From an uncultured Parabacteroides sp. (lineage in GTDB: Bacteria > Bacteroidota > Bacteroidia > Bacteroidales > Tannerellaceae), in contig URGO01000150.1 in the NCBI GenBank assembly GCA_900547435.1, positions 1 to 7,235 of the forward strand: DNA of 7,235 nt, given 5' to 3'. Under the pieces are notes generated by a model, which saw only the letters and a list, made by a program, of their open reading frames with translations, did not search any database and had not been told where the DNA came from. Shown here in pieces: positions 1 through 7,145 of this stretch; the first letter of the stretch is position 1, and each line of letters starts with the position of its first letter. Position numbers and translations under genes: made by a program.

Positions 1-34
1 AGTAGGTAGCCGCCGTTTTTTGATAGAAAAGCAG

Positions 35-68
35 AAGGGTCCGGTTCAAACAAAAGAACCGGACCCTT
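35..68 (+). terminator. Hairpin, probable terminator of a gene left of the window
   Basis: Bases 35-47 (AAGGGTCCGGTTC) pair perfectly with 56-68 (GAACCGGACCCTT), giving a 13-bp GC-rich stem with an 8-base A-rich loop (AAACAAAA). A G-T wobble at 34/69 can extend it. On the plus strand it is followed by TTGTGATTTTA, an interrupted T tract. On the minus strand the flank is also T-rich but broken, so the direction is not certain. Bases 1-34 hold no gene start; plus-strand stops at 3-5 and 7-9 could end an upstream plus-strand gene whose body lies outside the window. The structure is seen directly; its terminator role is inferred. Confidence 0.6.
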
Positions 69-87
69 TGTGATTTTAGAGGGGGTA

Positions 88-109
88 TTGACTTTATTAG
101 GTATAATTG
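88..109 (+). promoter_or_regulatory. Weak promoter candidate before the metallopeptidase gene
   Basis: TATAATTG at 102-109 matches the Bacteroides -7 consensus TAnnTTTG at five of its six fixed positions. TTGACT at 88-93 resembles a sigma70 -35 box, but the 8-base gap to TATAAT is far too short for that pairing, and no TTTG sits 19-21 bases upstream as the Bacteroides -33 box would require. If 102-109 is the -7 element, transcription would begin within a few bases of the ATG at 117, giving an almost leaderless mRNA. This is a weak call. Confidence 0.2.
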
Positions 110-116
110 CGAGAAG

Positions 117-821
117 ATGAAAGAATATATAAAGGATGATGAGTTAGGGGTGATCACTATTTGTTATAATAGGCGAGCACGTAAATATCGGTTAAAGGTC
201 TCGGATGGAAAGTTGATAGCCACTTTACCTTTAGGAGGTAAAATGAGTGATTTATTGCGATTAATAGAGAAGAACCGTGAAGAGTTAAAGGAGGCGTTAG
301 AAACAACCCCCAAAAGGCCTAAATTGAATGAGGAAATGGATTTACATGCAACTACTTTTCGTGTGCGTATTATTTGCCAAAGTACCTCAGAACGTTTCCT
401 AATGCAATTGCATGATGGTATTCTTCAAATTAGTTGTCCACAAGGTACCGATTTTTCGGATGATAAAATACAGACTTTACTTCGGGAAATGCTTTCTGCT
501 GCATTACGGCACGAAGCCAAACGATTATTACCGGAGCGAGTAAAATATTGGGCTGATAAGTATGGTTTTACTTATTCTCAGGTAAAAATAACGAATAGTC
601 GGACTCATTGGGGGAGTTGCAGTATGAAAAAAGGGCTTTGTCTTTCTTTAAATTTGATGTTATTACCTTGGCATCTGATAGATTATGTGTTGCTTCATGA
701 GCTTTGTCATACGGTAGAAATGAATCATAGTCAACAATTTTGGGAACTGATGGATAAGGTTACTCAAGGAAAGAGCAAACAACTTCGGGAGGAAATAAAA
801 CAACGATATCCTTTGTTATAA
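117..821 (+). CDS. YgjP-type (DUF45/M48-like) zinc metallopeptidase
   Basis: A 234-residue protein of the YgjP-like metallopeptidase family; physiological substrates of the family are poorly known. The zinc site is visible: H194-E195-L-C-H198 is an HExxH motif with E195 as likely catalytic base, and H204 in MNHSQQFW is the probable third ligand. The family block N-S-R-T-H-W-G-S-C-S (W165-S169) precedes it, followed by a beta/helix stretch (LSLNLMLLPWHLIDYVLLHE) typical of the family. The N-terminal part (about residues 10-60) is the usual basic beta-rich segment followed by a helix. There is no signal peptide or membrane segment, so it is probably cytosolic. The ATG at 117 is chosen because it keeps this family-conserved N-terminus, although only a weak GAGAAG precedes it. 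An in-frame ATG at 243 has a perfect AGGAGG but would remove 42 conserved residues. The gene stands alone and converges on malQ. Its sampled GC (about 37-38%) is lower than that of the pullulanase. Confidence 0.9.
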   Translation: MKEYIKDDELGVITICYNRRARKYRLKVSDGKLIATLPLGGKMSDLLRLIEKNREELKEALETTPKRPKLNEEMDLHATTFRVRIICQSTSERFLMQLHDGILQISCPQGTDFSDDKIQTLLREMLSAALRHEAKRLLPERVKYWADKYGFTYSQVKITNSRTHWGSCSMKKGLCLSLNLMLLPWHLIDYVLLHELCHTVEMNHSQQFWELMDKVTQGKSKQLREEIKQRYPLL

Positions 822-825
822 ATAA

Positions 826-872
826 AAATGAGTGCAGATGAAGAATCATTGAATAATCATCTGCACTTATTT
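826..872. terminator. Shared bidirectional terminator between convergent genes
   Basis: Bases 831-841 (AGTGCAGATGA) pair perfectly with 857-867 (TCATCTGCACT). The stem extends outward through a G-T wobble (830/868) and T-A/A-T pairs to 826/872, about 16 bp in all, with a 15-base loop. Both flanks are A/T-rich, so each strand reads a U-rich tail after the stem. It fills almost the whole 53-base gap between the metallopeptidase stop (819-821) and the malQ stop (875-877), which fits one hairpin ending both transcripts. The hairpin is seen in the sequence; termination is inferred. Confidence 0.8.
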
Positions 873-874
873 GT

Positions 875-3550
875 TTATTCCCGGTTCCTTCCAGACTTTT
901 GGATTATCTCTGTAATACGTGTATTTAGCGTTGATGCTTGCAAGAGTTGTTCTATGGTCAAATGCATCCTGTATCTCCAATAATGACGTGGATTAGCCGG
1001 AATATTAATACGTTCTGCATCAATATCCGGATAGCGGATATCTTCATTAATGGATAGCCAATCTTGTAAAGAGAGAATACAAAGCATGGAATTTCCCAGC
1101 AAGTGATTCAACACGATGGTATCACAAATCGCACCTGAAGCCTCTTGTGGGCAATCTCCCCATCCATGAAGTACATTATAGAAATAATTGCATGTCTGAT
1201 TGAAGTCTTCTTTCCACCAGCCACGGAGCGTAGACATATCATGAGTAGAGATGGTACAAACAGAACGGTAAGGGAAATGTGCCGGATTTCCAAATGTTTC
1301 TGCCGGGTTTTTCGGCATTCGTTGGATCTCCAAGCTAAGGATGCGAAGTGTATCCATTACTCCTTTTACACAATTTGGTATCATACCCAAATCCTCTCCA
1401 CAAACCAACATCCGTGTAGCATCGATTAATTCGGGTAATTTCTTTAAAGCCTCTTGTGCCCAGAATTTATCATGCCGTTCATAAAAATAGTGATTATACA
1501 ATCTGTTAAAAGCAGCTTTTTCCTCGTTAGTCAGTGCCTCATAAACCGGAGCATTTTGTACACCGATACGCGGATGATAGCGATTCGGGAGAGTACGGTC
1601 AGGTACAAACAACACGTTATTGACTAATTGGAATAGCCCATCTTTCAATTTATCGGCTTGATTATCCCGATGCCGGGTAAAATAATCCTCTATTTTGCGC
1701 TGAGTATCGAATTCCGGTAATAACCTATACTCCCGTTCGGTAATTTGCGTTAAGAAGCGTTCTCGCACGTTTCCGGCCAAATCACCAAAGATTTGCGTCA
1801 CGATATCTTGCGTAATATATGGCTTGGTGAATAAGCGTTGATGGAATGTCAATCCATAACTCTCAATCTCTTCCGGACTCATAGGCAATGCCGGAACGAA
1901 TTGACCGAGTAATCCTTCAATCGAATCTGCTGGGATTTCCCAAATTCGGAAGAACCCTAAGATATGGTCAATCCGGTAGGCATCAAAATACTCAGCCATT
2001 TTAGCAAACCGACGTTTCCACCATTTATATCCATCTTTTGCCATGACATCCCAATTATAGGTCGGGAGTCCCCAATTTTGTCCTTTTTCCGAGAAAGGAT
2101 CGGGTGGAGCTCCGGCTTGTCCGTTGAGATTAAAATAATAAGGTTCGGTCCATGCCTCTACGCTATTCGGACTAATACCGATTGGGATGTCTCCCTTTAA
2201 GAGGATATTTTTGCTATGCGCATATTGGCTCGTTTCTATTAATTGCGTATGCAAAATGAATTGGAGGTAATAATAAAAATCCGTCTCCTTCTTGCATTCT
2301 TTATCGGTTGCGTATAAGTGCTCTATGTCATTCGCTTGATACGAGGAATGTTCCGGCCATTTCTGGAATTGAGAGGTTCCATATAAATCTCTCAAATAAC
2401 AAAATACGCCATAAGGCTGAAGCCATTCTTTGTTATCTTCATAGAAATGGAGATATTCGATGCTATGCAATACCGTTTCTCCGTTTTGTTCGAACAAGGC
2501 ATGAAGGTACCCCAGTTTCAGTTGGTTTACCTCTTCGTAGTCCACTTGGGGCAGAGTGTTCAACCGGATTCTTTTTTCCTCATATTCGTTTTTCAGCTTT
2601 TCATCTTTAAGTTCTTCCAGCTGGTTAATATCTATGTACATCGGGTGAAACGCATAAATCGAAATGCTGCTATACGGATAAGAGTCGGTCCAGGTGTGTG
2701 TAATGGTGGTATCGTTGATAGGAAGAATCTGTACCGCCTTCATGCCGGTCATAGCCGCCCAATCGATAAATTTCTTCAGGTCTCCGAAATCCCCTACTCC
2801 ATAACTGGTTTCCGAACGTAAAGAGAATACGGGAATAGCTACACCGGCGGCTTTCCATGCCGGTAAGTCAAAATGAACTTCATCATCGGAGATAACCAAT
2901 AACTCGCCACTCTTTAAGGGCAAAGAGGTAATGCAACGATTATTCCCTATCATCCATTCGCCCTCTTTGTTGTTCTCCGAGTCCCAAGCCAAGAATTTGT
3001 ATTCGAAAGGATAGGAAATATCCTGGGCATCCAATAAGATACACCATTCGTTAGCTCCGCAAGGGTGCATGATTTTAGGTTTTGTCATATCCCAATTGCC
3101 CAAACACTCCTGATTCCCGCTTACGGCTAATTTCCGTGTTTTGGAGCGCATCCTCGGGCAACGCACTTTTAAGAGCAAGGAACGGTCATGGTTCGTTTCC
3201 GTTCCGGTCGGATAATGCCTGTCATCAGAACCGGAAAAAGCCGAACTATAGAAATAGGTATCTTCCGGCCGGTCACGCCAGGCGTCATTCAATATCAAAT
3301 GAGAATAGGCGAGGTTTACGGTAAGTCTTCGTTTGACCCCGTTCCATTCTTTCCGAATGCAAACATTATTCCGGTATAACGCATAGCGATAGCTTATCTC
3401 GGAGGCGATATGCAACGGGTCTATGTCGATGCTATTGCGCCATGTCGTCCCGTCGTGTGTCTGCAATGCGAAGGTTTGTCCATCTGCAAAGAGAACGCGA
3501 AGCTCTTCGCCCCATTGCGTCCGGTATTCAATTTGAAAAGAAATCTTCAT
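875..3550 (-). CDS. malQ: 4-alpha-glucanotransferase (amylomaltase, GH77), DPE2-like with two CBM20 modules
   Basis: An 891-residue GH77 disproportionating enzyme that transfers glucan segments between maltodextrins and releases glucose. Residues about 1-115 and 120-230 look like two CBM20 starch-binding modules; the second shows LGNWD (150-154), FEYKF (182-186) and W199 with NNR (203-205). The catalytic domain starts near 236 with SYGVGDFGDL (249-258) and DSYPYSSISIYAFHP (289-303). By family comparison D528 in FDAYRIDH is the nucleophile, E719 in CGEDLG the acid/base, and D771 in STHDMSTLRGWW the transition-state stabiliser. The 191-residue step from D528 to E719, against about 47 in short amylomaltases, reveals an insert of about 144 residues, as in plant DPE2. 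No signal peptide is present, so it should be cytosolic. The start has ATG with an A-rich leader (TTAGAAAAC) and no strong SD. It is the last gene of the pullulanase-transporter-malQ set, 63 bases after the transporter. GC is notably lower in the 3' half of the gene. Confidence 0.95.
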   Translation of the reverse strand: MKISFQIEYRTQWGEELRVLFADGQTFALQTHDGTTWRNSIDIDPLHIASEISYRYALYRNNVCIRKEWNGVKRRLTVNLAYSHLILNDAWRDRPEDTYFYSSAFSGSDDRHYPTGTETNHDRSLLLKVRCPRMRSKTRKLAVSGNQECLGNWDMTKPKIMHPCGANEWCILLDAQDISYPFEYKFLAWDSENNKEGEWMIGNNRCITSLPLKSGELLVISDDEVHFDLPAWKAAGVAIPVFSLRSETSYGVGDFGDLKKFIDWAAMTGMKAVQILPINDTTITHTWTDSYPYSSISIYAFHPMYIDINQLEELKDEKLKNEYEEKRIRLNTLPQVDYEEVNQLKLGYLHALFEQNGETVLHSIEYLHFYEDNKEWLQPYGVFCYLRDLYGTSQFQKWPEHSSYQANDIEHLYATDKECKKETDFYYYLQFILHTQLIETSQYAHSKNILLKGDIPIGISPNSVEAWTEPYYFNLNGQAGAPPDPFSEKGQNWGLPTYNWDVMAKDGYKWWKRRFAKMAEYFDAYRIDHILGFFRIWEIPADSIEGLLGQFVPALPMSPEEIESYGLTFHQRLFTKPYITQDIVTQIFGDLAGNVRERFLTQITEREYRLLPEFDTQRKIEDYFTRHRDNQADKLKDGLFQLVNNVLFVPDRTLPNRYHPRIGVQNAPVYEALTNEEKAAFNRLYNHYFYERHDKFWAQEALKKLPELIDATRMLVCGEDLGMIPNCVKGVMDTLRILSLEIQRMPKNPAETFGNPAHFPYRSVCTISTHDMSTLRGWWKEDFNQTCNYFYNVLHGWGDCPQEASGAICDTIVLNHLLGNSMLCILSLQDWLSINEDIRYPDIDAERINIPANPRHYWRYRMHLTIEQLLQASTLNTRITEIIQKSGRNRE

Positions 3551-3613
3551 GTTTTCTAATTAATAATTAACAATTAAAAATTACAATTGGCTATTATCAA
3601 GTTCGTTCTTCCT
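3551..3613 (-). other. AT-rich intercistronic spacer before malQ
   Basis: This 63-base gap between the transporter stop and the malQ start reads on the coding strand as repeated TTAATT units (TTAATTGTTAATTATTAATT) next to AATTGTAATTTTTAATTG. It has no strong SD and no clear terminator hairpin with a GC stem, so read-through from the transporter gene is expected. In Bacteroidales, A/T-rich, unstructured leaders are a common substitute for SD-based initiation; that role is inferred here. A TAATTTTT stretch resembles a -7 box, but no properly spaced -33 box accompanies it. Confidence 0.45.
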
Positions 3614-4966
3614 TTATTTGCTTTTGATGAAATACACACATACGGCTCCTATCAGCAGGAATATTCCGGCGAGAACCAGCATATTGATTTCGGGCGGGAG
3701 CATTCCTTCCGAGGTCTGACATCGGAGCAGGGTGCCACCTATGGAGGCCGCTACGATTTGGGGTATGCAGATGGTTCCGTTGAACAATCCCAAATAGATA
3801 CCCATATGGCCTCCCGTCAATGCATTGGTCAGCAAGGTGAAGGGTAATGCGAGCATAGCCGCCCAGGCACAACCTATCAATAAGAAAGAAACAAACAACA
3901 AATATTTATCATGAATAAAGAACGTTGAAATAAACCCTATTCCGCCAAGCAAAAGACTAATCACATAAGCGACCTTCAATTTTTTGAATAAAGGAATGAC
4001 TACGGCCCAAATAACCGAGCCTATTGCTTGTATGGCAAAGAGAATCCCTACCCAATCCGCGGCATTCTGGTATTCTACGGATTGCGTATTAAGCACTAAG
4101 GCCGTTATCCCATGAACGCTCTTTTCAATCGTTGGGGCATCGAACGCTTGAGAGGCTATTGCCCCGCTGGTATAGGTCCACATATACATGAATGCCGACC
4201 AGCAAAAGAACTGGACCAATCCCACCGTCCAGAATACCGATGGGGCTTTTTTCAATAGTTGGAATACGTTCGTTTTCTCGTGTTTTGCCTCATTGATACC
4301 ATGATATTCCGCATATTCCTTGGGGGGATATTCTTTTACCGTAAATACCGTATAGAATACGCACAAGACCAGAATCAAAGCACCGATATAGAACGAGTAA
4401 ATTACGGAGTCGGGTACCACTCCTTTCGGGGCAATATTGCTGATTCCTATCCAGGCGAAAATAAAAGGGAACAGATACCCCACCAGGCTTCCCGCATTGC
4501 ATAGGAAACTCTGGATGGAATAAGCCAGGCCCTTTTGCTTCTCGTTGACCATATCGCCCACCATCATCTTGAAGGGTTGCATGGCGATATTGATAGAGGT
4601 ATCGAGGAGCATCAAGGCAAATAGTCCGAAAATCATGGCTTGCGATACACTCATTCCGAAGCTTCCCGCGTTCGGAAGCAGGCACATGACGATTAGGGCC
4701 AATGTCGCCCCAAGGAACAGGTAAGGAATACGTCTTCCGAACCGGGTCCAGGTCTTATCGCTGGCCGCCCCGATGATGGGCTGGATGATGATTCCCGCGA
4801 GGGGAGGAAGAATCCAGAAATAACTCAATTCGTGCGGATCGGCTCCAAGGGTGGAGAATATCCGGCTTATGTTCGCACTCTGCAAGGCATAGGCTATCTG
4901 GACTCCAAAGAATCCAAAGCTAATGTTCCATAGCTTTCCGAAACTATGATTAGGTATTGTTTTCAT
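3614..4966 (-). CDS. MFS sugar permease, GPH/SLC45-like (probable maltose/maltodextrin transporter)
   Basis: A 450-residue inner-membrane protein with about twelve hydrophobic segments, six on each side of a polar cytosolic loop (about residues 210-240, rich in K and E). The loop between TM2 and TM3 carries the MFS/GPH signature G-x-x-S-D-K-T-W-T-R-F-G-R-R-I-P (about residues 66-81; D70, R75, R78, R79), typical of sucrose/maltose cation symporters such as the SUT/SLC45 group and Caulobacter MalY. A long external loop between TM7 and TM8 (about 265-300) is predicted. Substrate is inferred from context: it lies 30 bases after a secreted pullulanase and 63 bases before cytosolic MalQ, so maltose or short maltodextrins are likely cargo. 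The start at 4966 is supported by AAGAAAG seven or so bases upstream and by an N-terminus (SFGKLWNISFGFFGVQ) that runs straight into TM1. The fold assignment is firm; the substrate is not shown by sequence. Confidence 0.88.
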   Translation of the reverse strand: MKTIPNHSFGKLWNISFGFFGVQIAYALQSANISRIFSTLGADPHELSYFWILPPLAGIIIQPIIGAASDKTWTRFGRRIPYLFLGATLALIVMCLLPNAGSFGMSVSQAMIFGLFALMLLDTSINIAMQPFKMMVGDMVNEKQKGLAYSIQSFLCNAGSLVGYLFPFIFAWIGISNIAPKGVVPDSVIYSFYIGALILVLCVFYTVFTVKEYPPKEYAEYHGINEAKHEKTNVFQLLKKAPSVFWTVGLVQFFCWSAFMYMWTYTSGAIASQAFDAPTIEKSVHGITALVLNTQSVEYQNAADWVGILFAIQAIGSVIWAVVIPLFKKLKVAYVISLLLGGIGFISTFFIHDKYLLFVSFLLIGCAWAAMLALPFTLLTNALTGGHMGIYLGLFNGTICIPQIVAASIGGTLLRCQTSEGMLPPEINMLVLAGIFLLIGAVCVYFIKSK

Positions 4967-4996
4967 GTCTTTCTTGTCTACTTGTTAATTGGTTCC

Positions 4997-6994
4997 TCAA
5001 TCTGCAATCAATATCAAGGCGGATTGGGGAGCTATCTTAATCTCTCCTCCGGCACATTTCCCCAGTCCGTTACGATTGGCTTTTCCTTCTGAAACGACCC
5101 GGGTATAATTCTCTTCCGGAATCCGGATAGTTTTTTCCTCCTTATTGCTATTCAGGATAACTACAATACGCTGGGCGGAGTCTATCCCTTCCAAGTCCTT
5201 CAATTGAAACGCCACGAGATTCTCTTGAACCGGGAAGAATTCCAAATGTTTTCTTACCTTATCCGCATTTCCCAGATAAAAGGCCGGATGCGCCCTGCGG
5301 ATGGCTATCATCTCCTTATAATAAGAGAATAGGTCGGCATACCGGCTCTTGTTCTCCCAATTGATGGCATTGATAGCATCCGGACTATTATAACTATTGC
5401 CTACCCCTTGTTTGGTGCGGAACAATTCTTCTCCGCAAAAGAGGAAAGGAATGCCTTGCGAGGTGAGTACGGCCGTTTGGGCCAGCTTATCCAATCGGAG
5501 GAGTTCTTCTTCGGAAGTTCCTTGCGGATTGGTGTTAATTAACCGGTCACGCAGGCAATGATCATCATGGCAACTCACATAGCTGATGTGTTGTGTAGGT
5601 TCAGCCGCCCAGAAATCACGTGATTTCACCTGTTTATGGAGTACGCCTCCCGCTATTCCGAACTTAATCTCCTCTTCGTGTCCCCCTTCGCCTATGAGGA
5701 ATGCCCCTTGCTTATGGTCGGAGAAAGGTCCGCGCAAGGCATCCCGCATATTATCGCTAAATGCCGCTATGCCCGGCATCCGATAAGCGTATTTCTTATA
5801 AGCCAGCTGATTCTCGTCATAGCCCAATGTGCCTACCGCCCATCCTTCTCCGTAGGTGATGATGGAAGGGTCTATCCGGTTCAATGCCTCGCGGATTTTG
5901 TTCATGGTTTCGATGTCATGGATTGCCATCAGGTCGAAACGGAACCCGTCAATATGATATTCGTTCGCCCAATAGCAGACCGATTCGATTATGAATTTAC
6001 GCATCATCGCATGGTCGCTGGCCGTTTCGTTCCCGCACGCGGAGCCATTATACAGGGAGCCGTCCGGTTTCATCCGGAAGAAATACCCCGGGACGGTACG
6101 TTCGAACGGACTATCCAGGGCACTGAATACATGATTATACACCACGTCCAGCACTACCCGGATGCCGGCACGGTGCAGGGCCATGACCATCTCCTTAAAT
6201 TCGCGGATGCGCGCATAAGGATTGGCGGGGTCGGTAGCGTAGGACCCTTCCGGGACATTATAGTTCTTCGGGTCATACCCCCAATTGTATTTGTTATCGT
6301 TTAATTTCGTTTCGTCAATCGAGGCAAAATCAAACGAAGGGAGCAGATGCACGTGCGTAATCCCCAGTTCCTTCAAGTGGTCTATGCCCGTCGATTTGCC
6401 ATCTATCGTAAGCGTCCCCTCTTCGGTCAGCGCCACGAACTTACCCTTTTGTTCGATACCGGACGAGGGATGAATCGAGAAATCCCGGTGGTGCATCTCG
6501 TAAAGCACGATATCCGCCGGATTGCTCATGACCGGGCGCCGGTCATTCTCCCAGCCTTCGGGATTGGTTTCCCGCATATTGATGATGGCCCCCTTGTCTC
6601 CATTGATACCTACGGCCCGGGCGAACAGGCCCGGCGTCTCTTTGAGCCATTTCCCGTTATGATTCACCCGGAAGGTATAGAACATCCCGTTCCAGTCTCC
6701 GGAGAGGAATGCGCTCCATATCCCGTTTAGCCGGGGCATCATTTCAAAGACCTGGGTCGGTTCCGTGTCTTGCGCGTCATCATAAAGGCGTACTTCCACC
6801 TTGTCGGCCGAAGGAGCCCATAAGGTGAATTGGGTAGCGTTTTGCGAATACATCATTTCGCAGATAGGGTCATTGGGAATCGCATAATCCGGTACAGATA
6901 TGGCCTGTATTTGATTGGTTTCTACATTGGCCCATGCTGCACCCGGCATACATAATCCCAGATAAATAAGAGGCGTTAACTTGTTCGTGTTCAT
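4997..6994 (-). CDS. pulA: Type I pullulanase (GH13_14), secreted
   Basis: A 665-residue debranching enzyme that hydrolyses alpha-1,6 links in pullulan, amylopectin or glycogen fragments. Residues 1-22 form a signal peptide (basic K5, hydrophobic core, A20-W-A22 cleavage site). LGLC lacks a proper lipobox, so a periplasmic soluble enzyme is more likely than a lipoprotein. About residues 45-145 form a CBM48-like beta domain (TLWAPSADKVEVRLYD). The pullulanase signature YNWGYDP is at 236-242. GH13 regions follow: I DVVYNH (283-288), II DGFRFDLMAIHD with nucleophile D354, III TYGEGWAVG with acid/base E383, and IV VSCHDDHCLRD with D477. Region IV reads H-D-D-H rather than the common H-D-N. A beta-rich C-terminal domain starts near 565. 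Length fits the family, with no truncation. It is the first gene of the three-gene set, and its 5' half has unusually high GC for this window (about 57% in sampled lines). Confidence 0.95.
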   Translation of the reverse strand: MNTNKLTPLIYLGLCMPGAAWANVETNQIQAISVPDYAIPNDPICEMMYSQNATQFTLWAPSADKVEVRLYDDAQDTEPTQVFEMMPRLNGIWSAFLSGDWNGMFYTFRVNHNGKWLKETPGLFARAVGINGDKGAIINMRETNPEGWENDRRPVMSNPADIVLYEMHHRDFSIHPSSGIEQKGKFVALTEEGTLTIDGKSTGIDHLKELGITHVHLLPSFDFASIDETKLNDNKYNWGYDPKNYNVPEGSYATDPANPYARIREFKEMVMALHRAGIRVVLDVVYNHVFSALDSPFERTVPGYFFRMKPDGSLYNGSACGNETASDHAMMRKFIIESVCYWANEYHIDGFRFDLMAIHDIETMNKIREALNRIDPSIITYGEGWAVGTLGYDENQLAYKKYAYRMPGIAAFSDNMRDALRGPFSDHKQGAFLIGEGGHEEEIKFGIAGGVLHKQVKSRDFWAAEPTQHISYVSCHDDHCLRDRLINTNPQGTSEEELLRLDKLAQTAVLTSQGIPFLFCGEELFRTKQGVGNSYNSPDAINAINWENKSRYADLFSYYKEMIAIRRAHPAFYLGNADKVRKHLEFFPVQENLVAFQLKDLEGIDSAQRIVVILNSNKEEKTIRIPEENYTRVVSEGKANRNGLGKCAGGEIKIAPQSALILIAD

Positions 6995-7011
6995 GTATCT
7001 AAAAAATGCTT

Positions 7012-7041
7012 TTAAGGTAGAATGAAATTACTTTTTGCAAA
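7012..7041 (-). promoter_or_regulatory. Weak Bacteroides-type promoter candidate for the pullulanase operon
   Basis: On the minus strand, TTTG (7041-7038) is followed after 18 bases by TACCTTAA (7019-7012), which matches four of the six fixed positions of TAnnTTTG. The spacing is one base short of the usual 19-21. Transcription would begin near 7005, about a dozen bases before the ATG at 6994. The box sequence is poor, so the true promoter may lie farther upstream in 7045-7235. Confidence 0.25.
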
Positions 7042-7043
7042 AA
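7032..7043. repeat. Perfect 12-bp palindrome in the pullulanase leader
   Basis: TTTTTGCAAAAA is exactly self-complementary and lies 38-49 bases upstream of the pullulanase ATG, overlapping the candidate -33 TTTG. It could be part of an operator, but such A/T palindromes also arise by chance in AT-rich intergenic DNA. No second copy was noticed in the window. Confidence 0.4.
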
Positions 7044-7145
7044 TAAAGAATTGTTGGAAATTCTCCTTATTTTAGGAAGAAAAAATTCATGCCTATTTTT
7101 ATACGGCTTTTTGTCACCTTACGGATTTATTCCCTCCTTTTTCTA

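Noticed and set aside
4290..4685. 131-codon minus-strand frame inside the transporter gene
   Set aside because: It overlaps the transporter in another frame. Its translation lacks membrane segments or motifs, while the 450-residue frame is a complete 12-TM permease.
5636..6304. 222-codon open frame on the plus strand, opposite pulA
   Set aside because: It lies wholly antisense to a pullulanase whose GH13 regions are intact. Its translation has no recognisable domain, and long antisense frames are expected where GC is high.
6347..6730. 127-codon plus-strand frame opposite the 5' part of pulA
   Set aside because: It is a shadow of the CBM48 and catalytic N-terminal region of pullulanase, with no start signal or family match.
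6952..6960. Lipobox in the pullulanase signal peptide (LGLC)
   Set aside because: The residue before Cys is Leu, not Gly, Ala or Ser, and a good A-W-A signal peptidase I site follows seven residues later.
7061..7079. Imperfect hairpin CTCCTTA-TTT-TAGGAAG in the pullulanase leader region
   Set aside because: The stem has a mismatch and a G-T pair and is AT-rich. It is too weak to call a terminator, attenuator or riboswitch.
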